From the NCBI RefSeq assembly GCF_000336775.1, contig NZ_AOLJ01000014.1:164642-228641 (forward strand): a stretch of DNA of 64,000 nt. Reading direction: 5' to 3'. Shown here piece after piece: positions 17,581 through 26,087 of the stretch (within the stretch, counting starts at the first letter, position 1; each line of letters begins with the position of its first letter). The position numbers and the translations under genes were made by a program. The notes beneath the pieces are model-generated. The model ran no database searches and was not told the origin of the DNA. It was given only the letters and a program-made list of their open reading frames with translations. Source of the stretch: Haloferax gibbonsii ATCC 33959 (GTDB lineage: Archaea; Halobacteriota; Halobacteria; Halobacteriales; Haloferacaceae).

Positions 17581-17605
17581 CCGCACTGGAAAACCCAAAT
17601 TGTTC

Positions 17606-18865
17606 ATGAGCTACGACCAGATTGAGGTTCCGGACGACGGCGAGAAGATCACGGTCGACGAGGAGACGGGCGAGCTCTCCGTCCCCGACAACCCGATTAT
17701 TCCGATCATCCACGGCGACGGAATCGGAACGGACGTCGGCCCCGCCGCACAGAAGGTCCTCGACGCCGCCGCCGAGGCGACCGGCCGCTCTGTCTCTTGG
17801 ATGCGCGTCTACGCCGGTTCGTCCGCCCGCGACAAGTACGACGAGAACCTCCCGGAGGACACGGTAAGCGCCATCCGCAACCACCGCGTCGCAATCAAGG
17901 GCCCGCTCACGACGCCCGTCGGTGCCGGCTTCCGCTCGCTCAACGTCGCGCTCCGCAAGAAGCTCGACCTCTACGCGAACGTCCGCCCGACCTACCACCT
18001 CGACGGCGTCCCGTCGCCCGTGAAGAACCCCTCGGCGATGGACATGGTCACGTTCCGCGAGAACACCGAAGACGTGTACGCCGGCATCGAGTGGGAAGCC
18101 GGCACCGACGAGGTCCAGAAGGTCAAGGAGTTCGTCGAAGACGAGATGGGCGCGGACGGCGTCATCCACGACGGTCCCGTCGGCATCGGCATCAAGCCCA
18201 TCACCGAGTTCGGGACGAAGCGACTCGTCCGCGAGGCCATCGAGTACGCCCTCGAAAACGACCGCGACTCCGTCACCCTCGTCCACAAGGGTAACATCAT
18301 GAAGTTCACCGAGGGCGCGTTCCGCGACTGGGGCTACGAACTCGCCGAAGAGGAGTTCGGCGACGTCACCATCACGGAAGACGAGCTCTGGGAGGAGTAC
18401 GACGGCGAGAAGCCCGAGGACAAGGTCGTCGTCAAGGACCGCATCGCTGACAACATGCTCCAGCAGCTTCTCACCCGCACCGCCGACTACGAGGTCATCG
18501 CCACGATGAACCTCAACGGCGACTACATGTCCGACGCCGCCGGCGCGCAGATCGGTGGTCTCGGCATCGCCCCCGGCGCGAACTTCGGCGAGGGTCTCTG
18601 TCTCGCAGAGCCCGTCCACGGCTCCGCGCCCAAGTACGCCGGCGAGGACAAGGTCAACCCGACCGCGATGATCCTCTCCGGCCGTCTCATGTTCGAGTAC
18701 ATGGGCTGGAAGGACGCCGGCAAGCTCATCCGCGACGCCGTCGAGAAGACCATCTCGGACGGCGACGTCACCTACGACCTCGAACGCCAGATTGAGGGCG
18801 GCAACAAGCTCGCCACGAGCGAGTACGCCGACAAGGTCGTCGAGAACATTCACGAACTCGCGTAA
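17606..18865 (+). CDS. icd: Isocitrate dehydrogenase (NADP-dependent)
   Basis: A 419-residue TCA-cycle enzyme converting isocitrate to 2-oxoglutarate. The N terminus has the IIHGDGIGTDVGP fold signature. The substrate loop FRSLNVALRKKLDLYANVRP contains the Ser/Asn/Arg set that binds isocitrate. MDMVTFRENTEDVYAGIEW, HKGNIMKFTEGAF and the Asp-rich NLNGDYMSDAAGAQIGGLG cover the metal and cofactor region. The length equals that reported for the Haloferax enzyme. Codon choice is strongly biased to GAC, GAG and CGC, as expected for a highly expressed gene. The frame is open upstream of ATG 17606, but MSYDQIEVP is the expected N terminus. Confidence 0.96.
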   Translation: MSYDQIEVPDDGEKITVDEETGELSVPDNPIIPIIHGDGIGTDVGPAAQKVLDAAAEATGRSVSWMRVYAGSSARDKYDENLPEDTVSAIRNHRVAIKGPLTTPVGAGFRSLNVALRKKLDLYANVRPTYHLDGVPSPVKNPSAMDMVTFRENTEDVYAGIEWEAGTDEVQKVKEFVEDEMGADGVIHDGPVGIGIKPITEFGTKRLVREAIEYALENDRDSVTLVHKGNIMKFTEGAFRDWGYELAEEEFGDVTITEDELWEEYDGEKPEDKVVVKDRIADNMLQQLLTRTADYEVIATMNLNGDYMSDAAGAQIGGLGIAPGANFGEGLCLAEPVHGSAPKYAGEDKVNPTAMILSGRLMFEYMGWKDAGKLIRDAVEKTISDGDVTYDLERQIEGGNKLATSEYADKVVENIHELA

Positions 18866-18919
18866 ACGAACACACCACTTCTCTCTCGCGGCATCGACGC
18901 CGCAGTTCTTTCGCGCCGA

Positions 18920-19375
18920 CTACAGTCGATTCGGGTCCCGCCAGCGCTGAATCCGGTTCCACAGGGGCCTGACGAACCCAAAGACGACCGCGCCGGCGGT
19001 GTCGGCGACGATGTCGACGCCCGTGTCCTCCAAGTAGACAGAGCGGGGCCACTCGACCCAGAAGCTAGTGAACAGGCGCTCGTACACCTCGAACCACGTG
19101 CCGATGGCGGCGACCGCCATCGGGAGGACGACGAGGAGCGCGACCCGCGAGTGGAGCAGGCGGGGGTTGAGGACGTAGAGGACCGCCGCGACGCCGAACC
19201 CGGAGGCGGCGTGGACGAGGATGTCCCACCACCAGATGCGGGTGTAGAGAAACAGCGCCATGCTGGTGAAGTGCGTCGCGGTGACGACGCTCCCGAACAC
19301 CGCGACGGCGGCCATCTCTCGGGGGCGTTCTTCCCACCCGGCCAGCACCATCTCGTCCCAGGTGCGCCTCAGCAT
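18920..19375 (-). CDS. Integral membrane protein, YjdF/DUF2238-like
   Basis: A 151-residue protein with four or more hydrophobic segments and the signature YTRIWWWDILVHAASGFG, then EVYERLF and VDIVADTAGAV with conserved acidic residues inside or beside membrane helices. The next minus-strand gene upstream (19548-20108) has the same layout, so the two are tandem paralogs. They resemble the YjdF/DUF2238 group of unknown function. The start is uncertain: ATG 19375 is used, but a strong AT-rich block (TTAATTTAA near 19511-19519) would give a leader of ~110 bases, and an in-frame GTG exists at 19501. Confidence 0.72.
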   Translation of the reverse strand: MLRRTWDEMVLAGWEERPREMAAVAVFGSVVTATHFTSMALFLYTRIWWWDILVHAASGFGVAAVLYVLNPRLLHSRVALLVVLPMAVAAIGTWFEVYERLFTSFWVEWPRSVYLEDTGVDIVADTAGAVVFGFVRPLWNRIQRWRDPNRL

Positions 19376-19547
19376 GCGCGGGGGAGTGCGCGAGTCGCGC
19401 CGAGTACGGTGAGGAGGGTCGGTGCCGGGCCTGCTGCGAGCGGAAGCATAGACGAGAGATAGGACATCATCGATATGTACGTTATCCCGACGGAGCAACA
19501 CGTTTGGGGTTAAATTAACCCTCCCGACGGGAGCATCGCGTCCGGAG

Positions 19548-20108
19548 TCAGCGGTCCGATGAGGAGTCGTCGTCCGCCTTCTCGCCGCCGTCGGAGCGGA
19601 GGTGTCCGGAGGAGGGCGGCGAGTCGCCGCGGGGGCTGTCCGCCCGCGTCCGCGACCTGAGGACGCCCTCGACGAGGGCGAAAAAGCCGAGGCCGCCGAC
19701 CACGTCGACCACGAGGTCTATCGCGGTGTCCTCGACGTAGTAGGCCATCGACCAGCCCCACCAGAAGTCCTTGAACAGGTACTCGTACACCTCGAACCCC
19801 GCGCCGATGGCGAGGATGATGCCACCGACGACCACCGGGGCGCGAGCGCCCCGGAAGGTCCGGGGGAACACGAGGAACAACACGCCCGCGACGCCGAAGC
19901 CCGAGAGCGAGTGGGTGAGCACGTCCCACCACCAGATACGCGTGTAGATGTCGTAGGCGAGCCCGCCGAAGTGGAGCGCGCTGACGACCGCCGCCCAGAC
20001 GCCGACGAACACCCACAGCCACGGCTCGCGTGCGAGCTTCGAGTGACTCATGGTCGCCCGCTGCTCGGCGGGGTATCCGGGGTGTTCGGCGCGCCGGGCG
20101 CTATCCAT
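19548..20108 (-). CDS. Integral membrane protein, paralog of the neighbouring YjdF/DUF2238-like protein
   Basis: A 186-residue protein: four or five hydrophobic helices, YTRIWWWDVLTHSLSGFG, EVYEYLFKDFWWG and IDLVVDVVGGLGF align with the shorter copy downstream, followed by a polar Ser/Asp-rich tail. The repeated WWWD...H and terminal D(L/I)VxD motifs suggest a metal or proton site, but no activity is known to me. CTAACTATG on the minus strand (about 20131-20140) is 28 bases before ATG 20108, supporting this start over ATG 20051. Confidence 0.72.
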   Translation of the reverse strand: MDSARRAEHPGYPAEQRATMSHSKLAREPWLWVFVGVWAAVVSALHFGGLAYDIYTRIWWWDVLTHSLSGFGVAGVLFLVFPRTFRGARAPVVVGGIILAIGAGFEVYEYLFKDFWWGWSMAYYVEDTAIDLVVDVVGGLGFFALVEGVLRSRTRADSPRGDSPPSSGHLRSDGGEKADDDSSSDR

Positions 20109-20198
20109 GGAGGAAGTACGCGGGGGAGGGGCATAGTTAGGGACTACCGTCTACCGGATGGTGACACCGGACTGATAAATGCTTTCTCCTCATGTGTT

Positions 20199-20227
20199 TC
20201 GAACGAAACGTTCCGTGACTCGTTCGA
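20199..20227. repeat. Inverted repeat in the intergenic gap between the membrane protein and cupin genes
   Basis: Eight-base perfect arms TCGAACGA (20199-20206) and TCGTTCGA (20220-20227) with a 13-base spacer. A plus-strand AT-rich GATAAATG (about 20174-20181) lies roughly 26 bases before the left arm, yet no plus-strand coding region follows. It could be an operator, a terminator hairpin for the cupin gene, or part of a small RNA. Confidence 0.4.
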
Positions 20228-20283
20228 GAGACCCCACCCCGACGGCCCGTAAGAGAGGTTCTAACGGGGGGTCGCACTCGGCG

Positions 20284-20628
20284 TCAGTCTAGCCACGGCG
20301 GATTCTCCCGCGGCGGCGAGAACACGTCGATGCCGACGACGGTCTCGTCGCCGCGGTTCTCCGCACCGTGGAGTTCGCCGCCCGCGAGCGAGTAGGCGTC
20401 GCCGGGACCGACGGCGACTTCCTCGCCCTCGTCGCCGACGAGGAACGTCAGTTCGCCGGCGACGATGTAGCCGACCTGCTCGTGCGGGTGGTCGTGAACC
20501 GGGACGGCCGCGCCGGGTTCGATGCGGAAGTGCTGGACGTTCATCTTCTCCCCGCCCGCGAGGAGCGAGAGGGAGACGCCGTCGGCCGCCTCGGCGGACG
20601 GCGCGTCGTCGAGTGAAACTCGGTCCAT
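20284..20628 (-). CDS. Cupin domain protein
   Basis: A 114-residue single-domain cupin. Motif 1 reads PVHDHPHEQVGYIVAGEL (His-x-His-x4-Glu...Gly) and motif 2 is GDAYSLAGGELHGAEN, together providing a His3Glu-type metal site. Such small cupins bind a metal and may be isomerases, dioxygenases or sugar-binding regulators; nothing here decides between them. The ATG at 20628 has GGATTTATCC on the minus strand 27 bases upstream. Confidence 0.85.
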   Translation of the reverse strand: MDRVSLDDAPSAEAADGVSLSLLAGGEKMNVQHFRIEPGAAVPVHDHPHEQVGYIVAGELTFLVGDEGEEVAVGPGDAYSLAGGELHGAENRGDETVVGIDVFSPPRENPPWLD

Positions 20629-20754
20629 GGTGGCAAGCCACAGGGAACGGGGATAAATCCGCCGGGGAGGCGCGGCGGGGGTCGTCACCCGCGAGGGGCC
20701 CGCGGTCGCTCCCGCTCCCGAACGTTCAAATCCGACGCCGCGGAACATCGGCGT

Positions 20755-21294
20755 ATGTACGCGGTCGTAGGGTGTACGGACTGCGCGAACATGTGGCTGC
20801 TTTCGGACCCCGACGGGTCGAAGACGGCGACGTGTCCGCGGTGCGGCAGGCGACACCAGACGAAGAAGCTCCGGCGCTTCTTCGAGTCCGACGACAGGGA
20901 CGCCGCGCGGCAGGCGCGCTCGGCGCTGTTGGCGAAGAAACACGGCGACAGCGAGGCGTTCGCGCAGGTCGAACACGTCTCGGAACTCGACCGGCGGGCC
21001 GAGGAGTCGGGCGTCGACGACCGCGAGTACCTCGAAGGCTCGGGGCTCGACGCCGACGAGGTGTTCGAGGCGGGCGAGGCCGCCTCTCGCGGTCGGAACT
21101 CGTCGTCGGGGTCGCCCGACCGCCTGACGGTCGTTCGCGAGGCGGTTCGGGACGGCGACCGGCCGACCGAGGAGGAAATCGTCGCGACCGCGGTCGAACG
21201 CGGCGTCCCGGAGGACCGCGCCCGCGACCTGCTCGACAAACTCCGGCGGCGCGGCGAGGTGTCGGAGTCGCGGGGCCGACACCGACTGGTCTGA
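20755..21294 (+). CDS. Zinc-ribbon and winged-helix-like haloarchaeal protein (DUF5817-like)
   Basis: A 179-residue protein. The N-terminal zinc ribbon has two cysteine pairs, GCTDC (residues 7 and 10) and CPRCG (around residue 30). It is followed by a charged helical middle (RFFESDDRDAARQARSALLAKKHG), a Gly/Ser linker, and a C-terminal helix-turn-helix-like segment (TVVREAVRDG...VPEDRARDLLDKLRRRGEV) of the kind found where DNA or protein is bound. The name DUF5817 is from memory of similar haloarchaeal proteins. GTTCAAATC about 27 bases upstream supports ATG 20755. Confidence 0.75.
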   Translation: MYAVVGCTDCANMWLLSDPDGSKTATCPRCGRRHQTKKLRRFFESDDRDAARQARSALLAKKHGDSEAFAQVEHVSELDRRAEESGVDDREYLEGSGLDADEVFEAGEAASRGRNSSSGSPDRLTVVREAVRDGDRPTEEEIVATAVERGVPEDRARDLLDKLRRRGEVSESRGRHRLV

Positions 21295-21341
21295 GCGTCG
21301 CGGCGGGCGACCGGTAGGAGGGGGCCGCGAGCGCGAGCACC

Positions 21342-21491
21342 TCAGAGCGCGCCGAGCAACTTCGCCACGGTCAGCGCGGAGGCGACGACGCCGAGGGCCA
21401 ACTTCACCAGCCTGAGCGCGAGCGCCAACCGCCGCGCGTCGTCGTACTCGTCGGGCGATTCGGGGTCGGTACTGCGTGTAGAGAGTGGCAT
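21342..21491 (-). CDS. Small single-pass membrane protein
   Basis: A predicted 49-residue protein: an acidic, Ser/Thr/Asp-rich N terminus (ESPDEYDDARRLALA) followed by one hydrophobic helix (LVKLALGVVASALTVAKLL). The amphipathic-to-hydrophobic layout resembles many small haloarchaeal membrane proteins of unknown role. ATG 21491 is used. An in-frame ATG at 21548 also exists, and TTTATTC near 21564-21570 would place the transcript start close to 21542, giving a ~50-base leader for the shorter form. Confidence 0.45.
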   Translation of the reverse strand: MPLSTRSTDPESPDEYDDARRLALALRLVKLALGVVASALTVAKLLGAL

Positions 21492-21702
21492 GGGAGGGGA
21501 TGGGGTGTGGACACGCCCGCGGGTGCTGCCCGACGGACGCGTTTTCATCGTTTCCGCGGAAACGGAATAAACGCGAGCCACGGGTGCGGGGTGAAAGTGA
21601 AAGTAAACAGAGAGATGCGAATACGCTAGTATAGTGCGGGAGTGTGCTGAGAAAAGCAGTTCAGCTGTGTCCGGTGCCGGTGAAACTGAAACCCGGTTCG
21701 AG

Positions 21703-22914
21703 TTATCGACCGAGTTCGGCGTGGGCGCTGGAGAGGTGTCGCGAGGCGAGCGCCGAAAGGAGCGAGAGTTCGCCCGCGAGGGAGCCGACGGCGATGCACT
21801 CGGCGAGGGCGTCGGCGTTGGAGCCGGCGGGGTCGCCGCCGCCGCTGACGCCGAGGATGTCGAGGCCCTCGGACTGCGTCGGGAGCTTCGTGCCGCCGCC
21901 GACGGTGCCGACTTCGAGGGAGGCGATGGAGACCGAGACGTAGAGGTCGCCGTCCTGCACCTCGGCGGTCGTGATGGCGTTCGCGCCCTCGACGACCTGC
22001 GCCTCGTCCTGTCCGGTGGCGAGGAACATCGCGGCGACGACGTTGGCGACGTGGGCGTTGAAGCCGAGGCTCGCGGCCTTCGCGGAGCCGACGAGGTTCT
22101 TGCGGGTGTTGAGTTCGGCGACCGCTTCAGGCGTGGTGTGCAGGCGCTCTTCGACGACTTCGCGCGGGATGCGCACGTCGGCGGTGACGCTCCGGCCGCG
22201 GCCCTCGACGGCGTTGATTGCGGCGGGCTTCTTGTCGGTACAGAGGTTGCCCGAGAGGGCGACGAGCGAGGCGCTCGTCTCTTCTTCGACGACGCCGGAG
22301 GCGGCCTCGGTGGCGATGGTGGCCATGTTCATCCCCATCGCGTCCTTGGTGTCGTAGCGGAACCGCAGGTAGACCGAGTTGCCGACGACGTACGGCGTCA
22401 CGTCGAGGAGTTCGCCGTGGTTCGTCGTCTCCTCGGCGGCTTCCTTCAGCGCCGCGAAGTTGTCGCGGGTCCACGAGACGAGCGCCTCGGCCTCGGCCAC
22501 GTCGGCGACGCGGAACACGGGCGCGCGGGTCATCCCGGACTTGAGGACGCGGGCGGTCGCGCCGCCGGCGCTGTTGATGACCGAACAGCCGCGGTTGACC
22601 GACGCGAGGAGCGCGCCCTCGGTGGTCGCGAGCGGGAGGTACTTCTCGCCGGAGACGGAGCCGCCGTCGACGCTGACGGGGCCGGCGACGCCCATCGGCA
22701 CCTGAATCGCGCCGACCATGTTCTCGATGGCCGACTCGGCGGCCTCGGCGGGGAAGCCGTAGTTCCCGACCGCATCGAGCGACGCGCCGGACTGCGATTC
22801 GACGAGCAGCCGGCGCGCCTCGGCGGCGGTGTCGGCGTCGGCGTGCGCTTCGAGTTCGTGGAGGCGGAGTTCGCCCTCCCGAACGCGGTCGGCGAGGGAC
22901 GCGGCGTCTGTCAT
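21703..22914 (-). CDS. hmgA: 3-hydroxy-3-methylglutaryl-CoA reductase (class I)
   Basis: A 403-residue HMG-CoA reductase, the committed step from HMG-CoA to mevalonate for archaeal isoprenoid lipids and the carotenoids encoded at the right end of the window. It shows the substrate-binding ENMVGAIQVPMGVAGPV, the NADP-binding DAMGMNMATI, the GTVGGGTKLPTQ loop and a C-terminal histidine in SSAHAEL. It lacks the eukaryotic membrane domain. It is the target of statins, and altered alleles of the Haloferax gene are classic mevinolin-resistance markers. A GTTAGGG element 27 bases upstream of ATG 22914 fits leaderless transcription. Confidence 0.97.
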   Translation of the reverse strand: MTDAASLADRVREGELRLHELEAHADADTAAEARRLLVESQSGASLDAVGNYGFPAEAAESAIENMVGAIQVPMGVAGPVSVDGGSVSGEKYLPLATTEGALLASVNRGCSVINSAGGATARVLKSGMTRAPVFRVADVAEAEALVSWTRDNFAALKEAAEETTNHGELLDVTPYVVGNSVYLRFRYDTKDAMGMNMATIATEAASGVVEEETSASLVALSGNLCTDKKPAAINAVEGRGRSVTADVRIPREVVEERLHTTPEAVAELNTRKNLVGSAKAASLGFNAHVANVVAAMFLATGQDEAQVVEGANAITTAEVQDGDLYVSVSIASLEVGTVGGGTKLPTQSEGLDILGVSGGGDPAGSNADALAECIAVGSLAGELSLLSALASRHLSSAHAELGR

Positions 22915-23058
22915 GCCCCGACGTTTCCCGCGCCGGCCCTAACGCGTTCCGGTTCTTTCAACGGTCGCCGTCTGTTCCCGTCCGAGACCACCCGGCCACC
23001 GCCCGGCCACCCCGCCGCCTCCCGAACCGTTTTGCCCTCCCGCGTCGGGGTCGAACGT

Positions 23059-24720
23059 ATGACCGCGGCAGCGGACCTCGTACTGACGAACGCGGAGGTA
23101 CACACGCTCGGCTCGCCCGACGAGACGCACGAAGCCGTCGCCGTCCGCGACGGCGAGGTCGTCCGCGTCGGCCGCGCGTTCGACGTGGAACTGCTCGTCG
23201 GCGTCGAGACGCGGGTCGTCGACTGCGGCGGCCGCGTCGTCCTCCCCGGCTTCATCGACGCCCACACGCACCTCCCGATGGTCGGCCGGTCGCTCGTCCA
23301 CGCCGACCTCTCGGCCGCCGACTCCCCGGCGGAGGCGGTCGAACTGCTCCGCGAGCGAGCCGCCGAAGTCGAAGCTGACGACGGCGGAGCCGGCGGTGGT
23401 GGGGCCAGCAGCGACGGGACCGGCGACGAGACCGACTGGGTGCTCGGCTACGGCTACGACGAGAGCACGTGGGACGAATCCAGGTATCTCACCCGCGACG
23501 ACCTCGACGCCGTCTCCGAGTCGCTTCCCGTGGTCGCCTTCCGCGAGGACCTCCACACCGCCGGCGTCAACTCGGTCGTCCTCGACCGCTACGCCGACGA
23601 GATGCCCGGCTCGGGCGTGCAGACCGCCGGCGGAGACGCTGCTTCCGAGGGCGTCGTCGACGGCGACGCCGCCGGCGAGCCGACGGGCGTCGTGGTCGAG
23701 GGCGCGGTCGACGTGCTCCGCGAGGCGACCGAACCGGGCCGCGAGGAGATGGCGGCGCTCGTCCGCGCCGCGCAGTCGTACGCGACCGCCCGCGGGGTCA
23801 CCGGCGTCCACGACATGGTCCGCGGCTCCCGCGCGCCCGAGGTCTACCGCGACCTCGACGAAGCCGGCGAACTGGACCTCCGCGTCCGAATCAACTACTG
23901 GTCGGACCACCTCGACGCGCTCCGCGAGGTCGGTCTGCGGACGAACCACGGAGGCGGGAGCCGCGGCGACCTCGTCGCCGTCGGCGCGATAAAGACGTTC
24001 ACCGACGGGAGCTTCGGCGGCCGGACCGCGAAGCTCACCGAACCGTACGCGGACGCCGCGGGTGACCCCGACGCGGCCGACGACGAGACGGGCCAGTGGG
24101 TCGTCGACCCCGAAGAACTCCGGGAACTCGTCGCCGACGCGGACGGGTCGGGCTACCAGCTCACCGCGCACGCCATCGGCGACGCGGCCATCGACGCAGT
24201 GCTCAACGCGTACGAGGAGACCGACGACCCCGACTCGGCCCGCCACCGGGTCGAACACGTCGAACTCGCCTCCGACGAGGCCATCGAACGGTTCGCCGAA
24301 CTGGGCGTCGTCGCCTCGGTCCAGCCGAACTTCCTGAAGTGGGCCGACGAGGGCGGCCTCTACGACGCCCGCCTCGGCGAGCGACGCCTGCGGACCAACC
24401 GCTACCGCGACCTGCTCGACGCCGGGGTCGACCTCGCGTTCGGGAGCGACTGCATGCCGCTCGGGCCGCTTCTCGGCGTCGACCTCGCCACCGACCACCC
24501 GAACCCCGACCAGTCGCTCACCGTCACCGAGGCGCTCCGGGCGTACACGTCCGGCGCGGCCTACGCCGGCTTCGACGAAGACCGACTGGGAACCGTCGCG
24601 GTCGGCACCGCCGCGGACCTCGTCGTCCTCGACGAGTCGCCGTGGGAAACCGACTCGATTCGCGACGTCGCGGTCTCGATGACCGTCGTGGACGGTCGCG
24701 TCGTCTTCGAACGCGACTGA
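23059..24720 (+). CDS. Metal-dependent amidohydrolase (YtcJ-like)
   Basis: A 553-residue protein of the amidohydrolase superfamily. Metal ligands can be seen: HTH in GFIDAHTHLPM, the IKTFTDGSFGG lysine region, HAIGDAAID, HRVEHVE and the distal GSDCMP aspartate. The N- and C-terminal beta-sandwich parts are present. The C-terminal sequence GTVAVGTAADLVVLDESPW is typical of YtcJ-type N-substituted formamide deformylases; the real substrate is unknown. Two Gly/Asp-rich insertions (near residues 110-130 and 190-215) look like halophilic loop extensions. GTTTTGCC about 27 bases upstream supports ATG 23059. Confidence 0.88.
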   Translation: MTAAADLVLTNAEVHTLGSPDETHEAVAVRDGEVVRVGRAFDVELLVGVETRVVDCGGRVVLPGFIDAHTHLPMVGRSLVHADLSAADSPAEAVELLRERAAEVEADDGGAGGGGASSDGTGDETDWVLGYGYDESTWDESRYLTRDDLDAVSESLPVVAFREDLHTAGVNSVVLDRYADEMPGSGVQTAGGDAASEGVVDGDAAGEPTGVVVEGAVDVLREATEPGREEMAALVRAAQSYATARGVTGVHDMVRGSRAPEVYRDLDEAGELDLRVRINYWSDHLDALREVGLRTNHGGGSRGDLVAVGAIKTFTDGSFGGRTAKLTEPYADAAGDPDAADDETGQWVVDPEELRELVADADGSGYQLTAHAIGDAAIDAVLNAYEETDDPDSARHRVEHVELASDEAIERFAELGVVASVQPNFLKWADEGGLYDARLGERRLRTNRYRDLLDAGVDLAFGSDCMPLGPLLGVDLATDHPNPDQSLTVTEALRAYTSGAAYAGFDEDRLGTVAVGTAADLVVLDESPWETDSIRDVAVSMTVVDGRVVFERD

Positions 24721-24750
24721 GCGAACAATCGCCATCGACGGGGGAGTACA

Positions 24751-24772
24751 TTCGAAGAAAATTATTCTTCAA
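24751..24772. promoter_or_regulatory. AT-rich palindrome, distal candidate operator of the nad operon
   Basis: Inverted repeat with core arms GAAGAA and TTCTTC around AATTA; flanking bases extend the similarity. It shares the pattern TTGAAGAA-(A/T-rich)-TTCAA with the second site 118 bases downstream, in otherwise GC-rich DNA. Confidence 0.6.
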
Positions 24773-24868
24773 CCGAGTAGACGGCGCTCGCGGGTTCTGA
24801 ATCCAATCAGACGGAAGTACCACCGACCAATCGGAGCTGTAGAGAATCTTTACGGGTAGGTGGCGAGT

Positions 24869-24892
24869 ATTGAAGAAAAATATTTTTCAATA
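24869..24892. promoter_or_regulatory. AT-rich palindrome overlapping the nad promoter, candidate operator
   Basis: ATTGAAGAAAAATATTTTTC continuing into AATA; near-palindromic with arms ATTGAA and TTCAAT. The central AAATATTTT would serve as the TATA box, placing the transcript start near 24910, about 20 bases before the nadA GTG. A bound regulator would compete with the basal factors. Confidence 0.65.
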
Positions 24893-24929
24893 AGGCCCGA
24901 TGATTGGACTTCCACCGTGGTGACCAATC

Positions 24930-26087
24930 GTGGTTGAATTACAGTCGGTCGGGTTCGAGTCGGAGCTCAGCCTGTTCAAATACGACACGCTCGAACAGCT
25001 TCCGGAGAGCCACCGCGACCTCGACGAGGCCGCCCGCTCCCGGCGAATCGCCGCCGCCCGCGAGGAGCTCGGCGACCGAGTCATCGTGCTCGGACACAAC
25101 TACCAGCGACGCGAAATCGTCGAGCACGCGGACTTCATCGGCGACTCCTACGAGCTCTCGAAGCGCGCCGCCGAGTCCGATGCCGAGTACGTCGTCTTCG
25201 CCGGCGTGACGTTCATGGCCGAGAGCGCGGACATCATCACCGACGACGACCAGACGGTGATTCTCCCGTCGATGGAGGCGTCGTGTCCGATGGCCGGGAT
25301 GGCCGAGGCCGTGCAGGTCGACTCCGCGTGGGAGATGCTCGTCGAGGAGTCCGGCGGCAAGGACATCATCCCCGTGACGTACATGAACTCCTACGCAGAT
25401 CTGAAGGCCTTTTGCGCCTCCCACGGCGGGCTCATCTGCACCTCCTCGAACGCCGCCGACGCCTTCGAGTGGGCCTTCGAACGGGGCGACGCCGTGCTGT
25501 TCCTGCCCGACAAGCACCTCGGGCGCAACACGGCCGACGACCTCGGCATCGACGGGGTCGTCGAGTGGGACCCGTGGGCCGGCGACGTGGCCGAGTCGAT
25601 GGGCGCCGCCGGCGAGGTCGACCCCGAGATTCCCGACCTCGGCGACGCCGAGGTCATCCTCTGGGACGGCTACTGTCAGGTCCACGAGCGCTTCCGCGTC
25701 GACCACGTCGAGGAGGCGCAGGCCGACGGCGCGAAGGTCGTCGCCCACCCCGAGTGCCGCCCGAGCGTCGTCGCGGCCGCCGACGAGGTCGGCTCGACGA
25801 GCCACATCTGCGACGTCATCGAGAACGCCGACCCCGGCGAGACGTGGGCCATCGGCACCGAAGTCCACCTCGCGCGACACCTCGCGCGCTGGCACCCCGA
25901 GGTCGACGTGCGGCCGCTCTGCGGCGACGCCTGCATGGACTGCAACGCCATGCGGCAGGTCGACCCCAACTACCTGACGTGGGTGCTCGAAGAACTCGCC
26001 GCGGGCCGCGAACCCAACGTCGTCGAGGTCGCGCCCGAGGAGAAAGAACTCGCCGCGGTCGCGCTCGACCGCATGCTCGAACTATGA
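24930..26087 (+). CDS. nadA: Quinolinate synthase
   Basis: A 385-residue enzyme that condenses iminoaspartate with dihydroxyacetone phosphate to quinolinate, the second step of de novo NAD synthesis. Three cysteine regions able to hold the 4Fe-4S cluster are visible: EASCPMAGM (Cys119), LICTSSNA (Cys170) and CGDACMDCNAM near the end. GHNYQRREIVEHADFIGDS matches the dihydroxyacetone-phosphate-site motif. It starts at GTG 24930. The stop overlaps the nadB ATG (ATGA). It is the first gene of nadA-nadB-nadC, with two palindromes upstream. Confidence 0.95.
   Translation: MVELQSVGFESELSLFKYDTLEQLPESHRDLDEAARSRRIAAAREELGDRVIVLGHNYQRREIVEHADFIGDSYELSKRAAESDAEYVVFAGVTFMAESADIITDDDQTVILPSMEASCPMAGMAEAVQVDSAWEMLVEESGGKDIIPVTYMNSYADLKAFCASHGGLICTSSNAADAFEWAFERGDAVLFLPDKHLGRNTADDLGIDGVVEWDPWAGDVAESMGAAGEVDPEIPDLGDAEVILWDGYCQVHERFRVDHVEEAQADGAKVVAHPECRPSVVAAADEVGSTSHICDVIENADPGETWAIGTEVHLARHLARWHPEVDVRPLCGDACMDCNAMRQVDPNYLTWVLEELAAGREPNVVEVAPEEKELAAVALDRMLEL

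Noticed and set aside
21634..23058. Plus-strand open frame antisense to hmgA, in frame with the amidohydrolase
   Set aside because: It encodes Gly/Val/Arg-rich low-complexity sequence opposite a fully recognised HMG-CoA reductase; the amidohydrolase start at 23059 has its own promoter element.
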